A stretch of DNA of 64,000 nucleotides, taken from NCBI RefSeq assembly GCF_900129615.1, contig NZ_FQWI01000001.1, positions 806,001 to 870,000 of the forward strand, read 5' to 3'. The notes below the pieces were generated by a model. That model searched no databases. It had not been told where the DNA came from and worked only from the letters and a program-made list of their open reading frames with translations. Shown in pieces: positions 49,153-58,437 of this stretch (position 1 is the first letter of the stretch; the number at the start of each line of letters is the position of its first letter). This stretch comes from Pectobacterium carotovorum (GTDB lineage: Bacteria; Pseudomonadota; Gammaproteobacteria; Enterobacterales; Enterobacteriaceae). A program made the translations under genes and the position numbers.

Positions 49153-52100
49153 ATGATGCCTGAAAATTACCGTTATTCGCTGCCGCCCAAAGCGGGTGAG
49201 CAGCGCCTGCTGGGCCAGTTAACCGGCGCTGCCTGCGCCGTTGAATGTGCAGAAATCATTGAACGCCACGCCGGGCTGGTGGTGCTTATCGCGCCTGATA
49301 TGCAAAACGCTCTGCGATTGCGTGATGAAATTCAGCAATTTACCGACCAGCACGTCACCACGCTACCTGACTGGGAAACGCTGCCCTACGATAGTTTTTC
49401 TCCGCATCAGGAAATTATTTCGACCCGCCTCTCCACGCTCTATCAATTGCCTAACATGACGCGTGGCGTTCTGATTCTGCCGGTCAACACGCTGATGCAG
49501 CGCGTTTGTCCGCACAGTTTCCTGCACGGCCATGCGCTGGTGTTGAAAAAAGGCCAGCGCCTCTCGCGTGATAAGCTGCGTTCGCAGTTAGAGCAGGCGG
49601 GCTACCGCAGCGTCGATCAGGTCATGGAACACGGTGAATATGCCACGCGTGGCGCGCTGCTGGATCTGTTCCCGATGGGGAGCGAAGAGCCCTATCGTAT
49701 CGATTTCTTTGACGACGAAATCGACAGCCTGCGCCTGTTCGATGTGGATACGCAGCGCACGCTGAATGAAGTGCCGCATATTAATCTGTTGCCCGCCCAC
49801 GAGTTCCCGACCGACAAAACTGCCATCGAACTTTTCCGCAGCCAGTGGCGCGAACAGTTTGAAGTGCGGCGCGATGCCGAACACATTTATCAGCAGGTTA
49901 GCAAAGGCGTCTGGCCCGCTGGGATCGAATACTGGCAGCCGTTATTTTTCAGTGAACCGCTGCCGTCGCTGTTCAGCTACTTCCCGAACAACACGCTGCT
50001 CGTTAACACCGGTAATCTCGAACAGAGCGCCGAGCGTTTCTGGCAGGATATTCAGCAGCGTTTTGAAAGCCGTCGTGTCGATCCTATGCGGCCACTGTTG
50101 CCATCAGATTCACTCTGGCTGCGTGTCGACGGTCTGTTCACGGAGCTGAAAGCGTGGCCGCGCGTGCAGTTAAAAACCGATACGCTGCCGGAAAAAGCCG
50201 CCAACGTGAATCTGGCCTATCTGCCGCTGCCGGAGCTGGCGATTCAGCACCAGCAAAAATCCCCGTTGGATGCGCTACGCCGTTTTATCGAACAGTTCGA
50301 CGGTCAGGTCATTTTCTCCGTCGAGAGCGAAGGCCGACGTGAAACGCTGCAAGAGCTGCTGGCACGAATCAAACTGAATCCGACGCTCATCAACACGCTG
50401 GAGCAGGCTCAGGAGCGTGGCACTTACCTGATCATCGGTGCCAGCGAACACGGTTTTATCGACACGCTGCGCCAGCGCGCATTGATCTGCGAAAGCGATC
50501 TGCTGGGTGAACGCGTCAGTCGCCGCCGTCAGGATAGCCGCCGCACGATTAATACCGATACGCTGATCCGCAATTTGGCGGAACTGCGGCCGGGGCAGCC
50601 CGTCGTCCACCTCGAACACGGCGTTGGTCGCTATGCTGGTCTGACTACGTTAGAAGCTGGCGGCATCAAGGCCGAATACCTGATTTTGACCTATGCGGGT
50701 GAAGACAAGCTGTACGTTCCCGTCTCCTCGCTGCATTTGATCAGCCGCTACGCGGGCGGTGCCGATGAGAATGCGCCGCTGCATAAACTGGGTGGTGATG
50801 CCTGGTCACGCGCGCGGCAAAAAGCGGCGGAAAGGGTGCGCGATGTTGCCGCCGAGCTGCTGGATATTTATGCCCAGCGTGCAGCGAAAAGCGGCTTTGC
50901 CTTTAAGCATGACAAAACGCAGTACCAGCTTTTCTGCGAAAGTTTCCCCTTCGAGACCACGCCCGATCAGGCGCAGGCCATCAACGCCGTGCTGAGCGAC
51001 ATGTGCCAGCCGCTAGCGATGGATCGTCTGGTGTGTGGCGATGTCGGCTTTGGGAAAACCGAAGTGGCGATGCGCGCCGCGTTTTTAGCCGTTGAAAACC
51101 ATAAGCAGGTTGCCGTTCTGGTGCCGACGACACTGTTGGCGCAGCAGCATTTTGACAACTTCCGCGATCGCTTTGCCAATTGGCCGGTGAAGATTGAAAT
51201 GATCTCTCGCTTCCGCAGCGCGCGTGAACAAACGCAGGTGCTGGAGGAAACGCAGGAAGGCAAAGTCGATATTCTGATTGGCACCCATAAGCTGTTGCAG
51301 AGCGACGTACGCTGGCGCGATTTAGGGCTGCTGATTGTGGACGAAGAACACCGCTTCGGCGTGCGTCACAAAGAGCGCATCAAAGCGATGCGAGCGGATG
51401 TCGATATCCTGACGCTGACCGCCACGCCGATTCCGCGGACGCTCAACATGGCCATGAGCGGGATGCGCGATCTGTCGATCATCGCCACACCGCCCGCCCG
51501 CCGTTTAGCGGTGAAAACGTTCGTGCGCGAATATGACAATCTGGTGGTGCGCGAAGCGATTCTGCGTGAGATTCTGCGCGGCGGGCAGGTGTACTACCTC
51601 TATAACGACGTCGAAAATATCGAGAAAGCGACCCAGCGGCTGGCGGAACTGGTGCCGGAAGCACGCATCGCGATCGGCCACGGTCAGATGCGCGAACGCG
51701 AGCTGGAACGGGTCATGAATGACTTCCACCACCAGCGTTTTAACGTGCTGGTGTGTACCACGATCATCGAAACGGGGATCGATATACCGAGCGCCAACAC
51801 GATTATCATCGAACGTGCCGATCACTTCGGCTTGGCCCAGTTGCACCAGTTGCGCGGTCGCGTCGGGCGTTCCCACCATCAGGCTTACGCCTACCTGCTG
51901 ACGCCGAATCCTAAAGCGATGAGCACCGATGCGCAGAAGCGTCTGGAAGCGATCGCCTCATTGGAAGATCTCGGTGCCGGTTTTGCGTTGGCGACGCACG
52001 ATCTGGAAATTCGTGGCGCGGGTGAACTGCTCGGGGACGATCAGAGTGGACAGATGACCAGCGTCGGTTTCTCACTGTATATGGAACTGCTGGAAAGCGC

Positions 52101-52605
52101 CGTCGATGCATTAAAAGCGGGCCGGGAGCCGTCGCTGGAAGATCTGATCAACAGCCAGACCGACGTCGAACTGCGTTTGCCTGCCCTGCTGCCCGACGAT
52201 TTCATCCCCGACGTCAATACGCGCCTGTCGTTATACAAACGTATTGCCAGTGCGAAAACCCCCGCCGAGCTGGATGAGTTGAAGGTCGAACTGATCGATC
52301 GCTTCGGTCTTCTTCCCGATGCAAGCCGCTATCTGTTGCAGGTTGCCGCCCTGCGTCAACAGGCACAGGCACTGGGTATTCGCCGTATTGAAGGGAACGA
52401 GAAAGGCGGTTTTATCGAATTCAGCGAGCAAAACCGCGTCGATCCCTCCCACCTCATCGGCCTGTTACAGCGCGATCCGGGCACCTACCGCCTTGATGGG
52501 CCAACCCGCCTGAAATTCATGAAAGATTTGAGCGACCGTCCGCAGCGCATCGAGTTTATCGGTTCACTGCTGGGGAACATGGCTCAGCATACGCTGGCGG
52601 CATAA
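49153..52605 (+). CDS. mfd: Transcription-repair coupling factor
   Basis: Mfd pushes stalled RNA polymerase off damaged DNA and recruits UvrA. The chain of about 1150 residues has the UvrB-like N-terminal module (LPDWETLPYDSFSPHQEI near residue 75), the RNA polymerase interaction domain (HLEHGVGRYAGL near 485), the RecG-like motor with Walker A GDVGFGKTE (about 628-636), the VDEEHRFG box (about 728) and the RGRVGRSHHQAYAYLL motif, and the UvrA-masking C-terminal domain. Two ATGs stand in a row; either may start. Confidence 0.97.
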   Translation: MMPENYRYSLPPKAGEQRLLGQLTGAACAVECAEIIERHAGLVVLIAPDMQNALRLRDEIQQFTDQHVTTLPDWETLPYDSFSPHQEIISTRLSTLYQLPNMTRGVLILPVNTLMQRVCPHSFLHGHALVLKKGQRLSRDKLRSQLEQAGYRSVDQVMEHGEYATRGALLDLFPMGSEEPYRIDFFDDEIDSLRLFDVDTQRTLNEVPHINLLPAHEFPTDKTAIELFRSQWREQFEVRRDAEHIYQQVSKGVWPAGIEYWQPLFFSEPLPSLFSYFPNNTLLVNTGNLEQSAERFWQDIQQRFESRRVDPMRPLLPSDSLWLRVDGLFTELKAWPRVQLKTDTLPEKAANVNLAYLPLPELAIQHQQKSPLDALRRFIEQFDGQVIFSVESEGRRETLQELLARIKLNPTLINTLEQAQERGTYLIIGASEHGFIDTLRQRALICESDLLGERVSRRRQDSRRTINTDTLIRNLAELRPGQPVVHLEHGVGRYAGLTTLEAGGIKAEYLILTYAGEDKLYVPVSSLHLISRYAGGADENAPLHKLGGDAWSRARQKAAERVRDVAAELLDIYAQRAAKSGFAFKHDKTQYQLFCESFPFETTPDQAQAINAVLSDMCQPLAMDRLVCGDVGFGKTEVAMRAAFLAVENHKQVAVLVPTTLLAQQHFDNFRDRFANWPVKIEMISRFRSAREQTQVLEETQEGKVDILIGTHKLLQSDVRWRDLGLLIVDEEHRFGVRHKERIKAMRADVDILTLTATPIPRTLNMAMSGMRDLSIIATPPARRLAVKTFVREYDNLVVREAILREILRGGQVYYLYNDVENIEKATQRLAELVPEARIAIGHGQMRERELERVMNDFHHQRFNVLVCTTIIETGIDIPSANTIIIERADHFGLAQLHQLRGRVGRSHHQAYAYLLTPNPKAMSTDAQKRLEAIASLEDLGAGFALATHDLEIRGAGELLGDDQSGQMTSVGFSLYMELLESAVDALKAGREPSLEDLINSQTDVELRLPALLPDDFIPDVNTRLSLYKRIASAKTPAELDELKVELIDRFGLLPDASRYLLQVAALRQQAQALGIRRIEGNEKGGFIEFSEQNRVDPSHLIGLLQRDPGTYRLDGPTRLKFMKDLSDRPQRIEFIGSLLGNMAQHTLAA

Positions 52606-52623
52606 CTCACTTTCACCACACTG

Positions 52624-52648
52624 AACGGGAACCTTAGGGTTCCCGTTA
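52624..52648 (+). terminator. Hairpin after mfd
   Basis: AACGGGAACC and GGTTCCCGTT are exact complements around a short loop, 18 bp after the mfd stop. The trailing T-run is weak (ATATA). Confidence 0.7.
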
Positions 52649-52731
52649 TATACCTGCCGCCCCCGTGCTGTAGCAACGGCTACCCTGTTGCAGGCCAGGC
52701 CACGTCAGAACTCACCTCATTTCCTTTGATC

Positions 52732-53571
52732 TCATTGACTGTGGCGGGAAATGCCGGTCGCCATACGCATGAAGCGGTCAAAGAGGCGGTCTGACAGTAG
52801 ACGACGTAGGCATATCATCGGTTTTGCACCAAAACCGACGGCATAGCGTGTTTTGGGCCGACGGGCACTCACCGCCTGAGCGATAGTGTCAGCGATCATC
52901 TGCGGGGAAGACTGGCGTTTCCGACTGCTTTCACCGACCATTGAATCAGCCATCGCCTCTGCCTGTTTTGCATAAGCGCCGTGCCCTGATACATCAAGCA
53001 GTTTCGCGGCGGCAATATCTGCCCACTCGGTTTTAATACCGCCGGGTTCAATGACGACGACATCAATGCCGAAAGGCTCCACTTCCAGACGCAGGCAGTC
53101 ACTGATCGCTTCCAAGGCAAACTTGGTTCCGTGATACCAGGCACCGAGCGGGGTATAAATTTTCCCGCCCATCGAGGTGATATTTATCACCGTGCCAGAG
53201 CGTTGTGCCCGCATATGAGGCAGAACCAGCTGCGTTAGCCGAACTGCACCAAAGACGTTCACATCAAACTGGGCGCGGCCTTCTTCTGGAGATACCTCTT
53301 CCACGGCACCGTAGGAGCCATAGCCGGCATTGTTCACCACAACGTCGATGCGTCCACATTCAGCAATGATGGTATCCACCACCGTCTGTACCGAGACACT
53401 GTCTGTCACATCTAACGGCAGTACCCGGATATCCGCCTCTGCCAGTTTCTGCATCCTCTCTATCCGGCGTGCAGCAGCATAAACAGTATGACCAGAGGCC
53501 TTTAAACGCAGAGCGGTCGCTTCGCCAATCCCCGAGGAGGCGCCAGTCACCAGAATAACTTTTGATTTCAT
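52732..53571 (-). CDS. Short-chain dehydrogenase/reductase
   Basis: The 279-residue oxidoreductase has the classical SDR motifs TGASSGIG (about 9-16), NNAG (about 86-89) and the catalytic YHGTK, preceded by ITSMGG serine. NAD(P) type and substrate are not readable. The start MKSKVILVTGASSG was chosen over an upstream in-frame ATG 39 bases earlier. It lies 187 bp downstream of an AraC-type regulator on the same strand, a frequent pairing in which the regulator controls the enzyme. Part of the accessory stretch inserted between mfd and ycfJ. Confidence 0.88.
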   Translation of the reverse strand: MKSKVILVTGASSGIGEATALRLKASGHTVYAAARRIERMQKLAEADIRVLPLDVTDSVSVQTVVDTIIAECGRIDVVVNNAGYGSYGAVEEVSPEEGRAQFDVNVFGAVRLTQLVLPHMRAQRSGTVINITSMGGKIYTPLGAWYHGTKFALEAISDCLRLEVEPFGIDVVVIEPGGIKTEWADIAAAKLLDVSGHGAYAKQAEAMADSMVGESSRKRQSSPQMIADTIAQAVSARRPKTRYAVGFGAKPMICLRRLLSDRLFDRFMRMATGISRHSQ

Positions 53572-53758
53572 ATATCGGGCCCTTATTGCTGACATAATGC
53601 GGTGGCGCACGCCATGCGTTCATCACCGTCCTTGTCATGCACTTTAGGCGATAAGGTCGGCCGCTGGGATAGCGTATTGCGCCATGTCACTCGCCTTATG
53701 CGCCAGCAGTAAGCCCCCGATATGCAGGTGTGGCGATGTTGTGACGTAAGGATGCCAA

Positions 53759-54769
53759 TCAGTGTAACCGCGTCGTATTGCGGATACTGTCCGGCGTCTG
53801 GCCTGTCCACTCATGAAACGCTCGGTAAAAGGAATTCGGATCGTCGAATCCGAGGAGAAAAGCGATTTCACCTGCGGGCATTGATGTGCTTTCCAGATAA
53901 TGTCGCGCCAGTTTTTCACGCGTGCTGTTCAGCAGCGAGCGAAAGCTTTCGCCTTCTTCTTCAAGGCGGCGCTGGAGAGTTCGCCTGCTCATCGCCAGTC
54001 GACTAGCGACGACATCCACCCCCGCAGTATTGCTGGGCAGCAATTCCAATAGCAGCGCACGGACACGCTCAGCGATACTTGCCTTTTCATCAAGTTCACT
54101 CAGGCGGCGGCGAAGTTCAGGCTCGAAAATTTTCCACATTCCGTCACTGGCCGTCAGGAAAGGGCGCAAACTGTCGGTCGATGAAAACGTGATTAACGGC
54201 TGTGGACCATGCAAAATGTCACACCCAAAAAAATGAGTGTAATGGCGGGAATACGGCTGCGCAGGGAGCACAGGAAGAACGACACTGCGTGCTTTTACTG
54301 ATTCACGTGTACCCAGCTCTGCTAAACGAATAAAAAAGGCGAGTTCGGCAATCTGCAATGAGAACGGCACCTCGCTCTGTGCATATAGCCAGGAAGGTAC
54401 GAGCGTCATATCACCTTCCTGATCCACACGGATATCCAAACTCATCGGTGCCATCAACTGCTTATACTTTGCCAACCTCTGAGCCGCCTGCATCAGGCTG
54501 GTACTGCATAAAGCCGCAAAGAGAGGAGGATCAAAAAAGTCAGCGGAAACTTTTTTCACGATATCCAGAGGAAATAAAGGCGATCCGACTTCATCTTCAA
54601 GCCCCTGCCAAAAGCGAAAATATTCTGCCGTAGATAGCCCCACCGCGCCTCTCGACAGTAAATCATCCGGCAGACCAGCTCTGCGCATTACATTAACAGG
54701 CTGCACACCCAGATCCTTAAACAGGATCTTCCAGCTTGCATTGAGGAAAAATATCTCGCTACGTGTCAT
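53759..54769 (-). CDS. AraC-family transcriptional regulator
   Basis: The 336-residue protein has the N-terminal ligand domain of the OruR/ArgR-type AraC regulators (about 20-200; LSTAEYFRFWQGLEDEVG) and a C-terminal double helix-turn-helix (about 240-335; VASRLAMSRRTLQRRLEEEG, then IAFLLGFDDPNSFYRAFHEW). Ligand unknown. Located upstream of the SDR gene in the same direction, its likely target. Confidence 0.88.
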   Translation of the reverse strand: MTRSEIFFLNASWKILFKDLGVQPVNVMRRAGLPDDLLSRGAVGLSTAEYFRFWQGLEDEVGSPLFPLDIVKKVSADFFDPPLFAALCSTSLMQAAQRLAKYKQLMAPMSLDIRVDQEGDMTLVPSWLYAQSEVPFSLQIAELAFFIRLAELGTRESVKARSVVLPVLPAQPYSRHYTHFFGCDILHGPQPLITFSSTDSLRPFLTASDGMWKIFEPELRRRLSELDEKASIAERVRALLLELLPSNTAGVDVVASRLAMSRRTLQRRLEEEGESFRSLLNSTREKLARHYLESTSMPAGEIAFLLGFDDPNSFYRAFHEWTGQTPDSIRNTTRLH

Positions 54770-55060
54770 CTTCGCTTCTTAGACCATCAGGTGATGGAAT
54801 CTTCGGTGGATAAACAGGTTGTCATTCTAGGGTAAAGTAAGGGCAGAAAACTTGCTATATACGCCAGGATGGTAGCAATTCATGCCATATGAACGTGCCC
54901 TACCGCTGACCAATACATCCGCCTTTACAAGCACTGCCGTAACGCAGTAAAGTCGCCACCCTTTTTATGGCCCGCCATTCTTGGCGGCCTCCCTTCCGGG
55001 CCGTCGCGGGTGCGACGTTAAAAATTTTTCCCGGAAATTTTTTATGGCATGGGCCTCACT
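54770..55060. other. Intergenic stretch before yegD
   Basis: About 290 bp between the divergent AraC regulator and yegD. It contains the hairpin GGCCCGCCATTCTTGGCGGCC (about 54971-54991) and a G/C-rich stretch ending in AAAAATTTTT and AAATTTTTT runs just before yegD. This composition change suggests an old junction, but no transposase, att site or ORF is recognisable. Confidence 0.5.
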
Positions 55061-56413
55061 ATGTTTATCGGTTTTGACTACGGTACAGCCAACTGTTCAG
55101 TGGCGATTATGGATGCAGGTACCCCACGGCTCCTGTCGCTGGAAAATGGCTCGCCTTATCTTTCTTCCCTGCTGTGCGCGCCCGTGCGTGAAGCGGTTAG
55201 CGAGTGGTTATGGCGACACCATCAGGTCAATGCTGAGGGTGAGAACGCGCTGCTGCTGAAGCGCGCCATCAGCTACAACCGCGAGGAAGATATTCGTGTG
55301 CAGCCTGATAGCGTGAAATTCGGACGCGATGCGTTACGCCACTATATGGATGATCCGGAAGAGACGTGGTTCGTTAAATCGCCAAAATCCTTCCTCGGTG
55401 CCGTCGGGCTGAAAACCCAGCAGATTGCGCTGTTTGAAGATTTGGTCTGCTCCATGATGCTGCATATCCGCACACAGGCAGAAAGCCAGCTTGACCAGCC
55501 TATTCGTCAGGCCGTCATCGGTCGTCCGATTAACTTTCAGAGTATCGGCGGCGAAGAAGCCAACCAGCAGGCGCAAGGAATTTTAGATCGTGCAGCCCAT
55601 CGTGCCGGATTTGAAGACGTCGTCTTCCAGTTTGAACCTGTGGCCGCTGGGCTGGATTTCGAATCCACGCTGACGAAAGAAACGCGAGTGCTGGTTGTGG
55701 ATATCGGCGGCGGAACCACCGACTGCTCCATGCTGCTGATGGGCCCAGAATGGCACAAACAGCAAGAACGTTCGCAAAGCCTGTTAGGACACAGCGGCTG
55801 CCGCGTTGGCGGTAACGATCTGGACATCATGCTGGCGTTCAAACAGCTGATGCCGCTGCTTGGCATGAATAGCGAGACGGAAAAAGGCATCGCTCTGCCG
55901 ATCATGACCTGGTGGAATGCGGTCGCAATTAACGATATCCCAGCGCAAAAAGAGTTTCATAGCACCGCCAGCCGCGCGTTAATCAACGAGATGATCCGTG
56001 ATGCCCGCCAGCCCGAGTTGGTAAAAAGACTGCTGACCGTCTGGCAACAGCGCCTGAGCTACCGTCTGATTCAACTGGCGGAAGAGAGCAAGATTGCGCT
56101 GTCCAACCAGTCGGAAACAGCGGCCGATTTGCACTTTATCGAATCAGGTCTGGCAACGCGCATTCATGCTGATGAACTCAACGCCGCCATCGAGAATCCG
56201 CTCATGCGTATTCAGCAGCAGGTGACGTTGGCGCTAGAAACCAGTCAGACTCGGCCGGAGGTGATCTACCTGACCGGCGGTAGCGCCCGCTCTCCCCTGC
56301 TGCGTCAGGCCATTCAGCAATTGCTTCCTGATATTCCTATCGCCAGCGGCAACGATTTTGGCTCCGTTACCGCCGGACTGGCGCGCTGGGCAGAGATTAT
56401 CTTCCGCCGTTAA
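55061..56413 (+). CDS. yegD: Hsp70-like chaperone YegD
   Basis: The 450-residue actin/Hsp70-fold ATPase lacks the peptide-binding half of DnaK. It shows phosphate 1 motif FIGFDYGTANCSVAIMD, phosphate 2 VLVVDIGGGTTDCSMLL and adenosine motif IYLTGGSARSPLL, all close to E. coli YegD; start and length equal that protein. Its client is unknown. In E. coli yegD lies elsewhere, so this is part of the accessory insertion between mfd and ycfJ. Confidence 0.93.
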   Translation: MFIGFDYGTANCSVAIMDAGTPRLLSLENGSPYLSSLLCAPVREAVSEWLWRHHQVNAEGENALLLKRAISYNREEDIRVQPDSVKFGRDALRHYMDDPEETWFVKSPKSFLGAVGLKTQQIALFEDLVCSMMLHIRTQAESQLDQPIRQAVIGRPINFQSIGGEEANQQAQGILDRAAHRAGFEDVVFQFEPVAAGLDFESTLTKETRVLVVDIGGGTTDCSMLLMGPEWHKQQERSQSLLGHSGCRVGGNDLDIMLAFKQLMPLLGMNSETEKGIALPIMTWWNAVAINDIPAQKEFHSTASRALINEMIRDARQPELVKRLLTVWQQRLSYRLIQLAEESKIALSNQSETAADLHFIESGLATRIHADELNAAIENPLMRIQQQVTLALETSQTRPEVIYLTGGSARSPLLRQAIQQLLPDIPIASGNDFGSVTAGLARWAEIIFRR

Positions 56414-56464
56414 GCCAAAGACGGGACGCCAACCACGCGTCTCGTCAGGCTATTCTGTTGATCG

Positions 56465-57055
56465 CTACCGTGGCTTGACTAGTAGCCCACGCAGCAGCAA
56501 TTCCAGCGCGGCAACGCCTTGTGTCAGCCGCGCATTACCCTCCTCTCCCTCCGCAATCCAGAACGCCGCTTCGGCCAGACTGCCGTAGATTAACGATGCC
56601 AGCGCCTGCGGATCGGCATCAGCTACCACGCCCTGTCGGATAAGGTTGTCGATCAGCCGCTGCATCGACTCGACGCAATGGCGTTGCGAATCCGGCGACG
56701 CGCCGCCCAAAACTGCCCGAGCATCGCGCAGCACAATACGCTGAATCTCCGGCTCCCGCGCCATTTCCAGATAGGCGCAGCAGCGACGCCGGAAGCCTTC
56801 CCAGGCATCTTCAGCGGTATCGGAGATAGCTTGCAGTCGTTCATCCATCTCGGCATCGATCTGTTCCACCACGGCTGCCAATAATCCCTTTTTGTCCCCG
56901 AAGTGGTGATAAAGCGCCCCACGGGTCAGGCTCGCCTGCGCCGTGAGATCGTCCATTGAGGTGTCAGCATAACCACGTTCGCTAAAGACCTTACGGGCGG
57001 TCGCCAGCAGCGTAGCGCGGGTTTCTTCCATTTCAGCACGGGTACGACGAACCAT
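56465..57055 (-). CDS. TetR-family repressor of the adjacent efflux gene
   Basis: The 196-residue regulator has an N-terminal helix-turn-helix (about 12-55; MDDLTAQASLTRGALYHHFGDKKGLL) and a helical ligand domain. The start MVRRTRAEMEETR was chosen since AAGGATG precedes it with normal spacing; a GTG two codons earlier is less likely. It is divergent from the MFS gene at 57191 and three similar 15-bp palindromes lie between them, so autorepression and control of the transporter are likely. Ligand unknown. Confidence 0.9.
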   Translation of the reverse strand: MVRRTRAEMEETRATLLATARKVFSERGYADTSMDDLTAQASLTRGALYHHFGDKKGLLAAVVEQIDAEMDERLQAISDTAEDAWEGFRRRCCAYLEMAREPEIQRIVLRDARAVLGGASPDSQRHCVESMQRLIDNLIRQGVVADADPQALASLIYGSLAEAAFWIAEGEEGNARLTQGVAALELLLRGLLVKPR

Positions 57056-57068
57056 CGACACATCCTTA

Positions 57069-57137
57069 CATACACATCGTATGATTATTTACATTCACTC
57101 CGTATGAATATATGCTTTTATTCATACGCTCTGTATG
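57069..57137. promoter_or_regulatory. Three operator-like palindromes in the tetR/MFS intergenic region
   Basis: CATACACATCGTATG (57069-57083), CATTCACTCCGTATG (57092-57106) and CATACGCTCTGTATG (57123-57137) share the pattern CATnC-n5-GTATG. They fill the divergent promoter region between the TetR gene and the first MFS gene. This is the size and placement of TetR-family operators. Confidence 0.75.
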
Positions 57138-57190
57138 TATTGTCGCTGTGCCACAGCGCGGTGGCAAGTGGATTCACTTTGGAGAATGAG

Positions 57191-58399
57191 ATGGTCAATC
57201 CTTATCGAGAACTTTTCACCGCACCCGGCACCAAGGGTTTTGCACTGGCTGGCCTGCTGGCGCGCATTCCACTGCCAATGACGGGCATTGGCATGATCAC
57301 GATGCTGTCGCAACTGCGCGGCAGCTATGCGCTGGCGGGTGCCGTATCCGCCACCTTTGTGCTGACCTACGCGCTGCTATCGCCGCAGACCTCCCGTCTG
57401 GTCGATCGCCACGGCCAAGGCCGCGTGCTACCGATTGCAACCACCGTCAGCGTGCTCGGCATGCTGCTTCTGCTCGTCAGCACCTGGTGGCAAGCACCTG
57501 ACTGGAGCTTATTCATCAGTGCCTTGCTGGCGGGGTTCATGCCCAGCATGTCAGCAATGGTAAGAGCACGCTGGACAGCAATCTATCGCGGCCAGCCTCG
57601 CTTGCAGACGGCTTACTCGCTGGAGACGGTGCTCGATGAAGTCACTTTTATCGCCGGGCCACCGCTGGCTGTCGGGCTGTCCGTCGCGATGTTTCCTCAG
57701 GCTGGCCCGCTGGCAGCGGCGCTCTTGCTGATTATTGGCGTGTTTGCTCTGGTGACACAGCGCGGCACCGAACCGCCAGTAGAAGCGCAGGATGTCAGCA
57801 CGGATCGTTCAGGGTCGGTGATCAAACAGACGAACGTGCGTTTGCTGGCGCTGTTGATGGTCGCGATGGGCGTCATCGTGGGCACCGTGGATATCGTCAG
57901 CGTCGCCTTCGCCGAACAGCATGGTCAGCCTGCTGCGGCCAGTCTGGTACTGTCGGCTTATGCGGTAGGTTCCTGTCTGGCCGGGCTGGTGTTCGGCGCT
58001 CTCAAGCTGCGAACCGCATTGCACCAGTTGCTGTTGCTGGGCGGCTTGGCAACGGCAGCAACCACGTTGCCTCTACTGCTGGTTGGCAGCATTCCGGCAC
58101 TGGCTGCGGCCGTGCTGATCGCCGGGCTGTTCTTCGCCCCCACCATGATCGTGGCAATGTCGCTGGTCGAACGTCTGGTGCCCGAACATCGCCTGACTGA
58201 AGGCATGACCTGGCTGCTGGCAGGGTTGAATGTCGGCGTGGCGCTGGGTGCTGCGGTATCAGGCCACGTTGTCGATAGCGGCGGCGCTCGAGCCGGATTC
58301 ACCGTGGCGCTGTGCGCTGGCGTACTGGTGCTGCTGGTCGCGCTGTGGGGATACCAGCGCCTGCGGGCGCATGCCTCCTCTCTTCCCCATACCGCTTGA
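57191..58399 (+). CDS. MFS transporter
   Basis: The 402-residue protein has about twelve hydrophobic segments and an MFS loop motif (SRLVDRHGQGRVLPIA between segments 2 and 3). It probably exports a small compound and is likely induced when the adjacent TetR repressor is released. Start MVNPYRELF was chosen because GGAG lies eight bases upstream; the frame is open 29 codons further. Followed by a second MFS gene 38 bp downstream, so both are probably one operon. Substrate unknown. Confidence 0.88.
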   Translation: MVNPYRELFTAPGTKGFALAGLLARIPLPMTGIGMITMLSQLRGSYALAGAVSATFVLTYALLSPQTSRLVDRHGQGRVLPIATTVSVLGMLLLLVSTWWQAPDWSLFISALLAGFMPSMSAMVRARWTAIYRGQPRLQTAYSLETVLDEVTFIAGPPLAVGLSVAMFPQAGPLAAALLLIIGVFALVTQRGTEPPVEAQDVSTDRSGSVIKQTNVRLLALLMVAMGVIVGTVDIVSVAFAEQHGQPAAASLVLSAYAVGSCLAGLVFGALKLRTALHQLLLLGGLATAATTLPLLLVGSIPALAAAVLIAGLFFAPTMIVAMSLVERLVPEHRLTEGMTWLLAGLNVGVALGAAVSGHVVDSGGARAGFTVALCAGVLVLLVALWGYQRLRAHASSLPHTA

Positions 58400-58437
58400 C
58401 GATTAAACCGCTTGTTCCCCCTATTAAGGACTGAACC

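Noticed and set aside
54950-55060. Possible phage or IS remnant before yegD
   Set aside because: The G/C-rich hairpin and A/T runs look foreign, but no transposase, integrase, tRNA or direct repeat is present, so no mobile element can be claimed.
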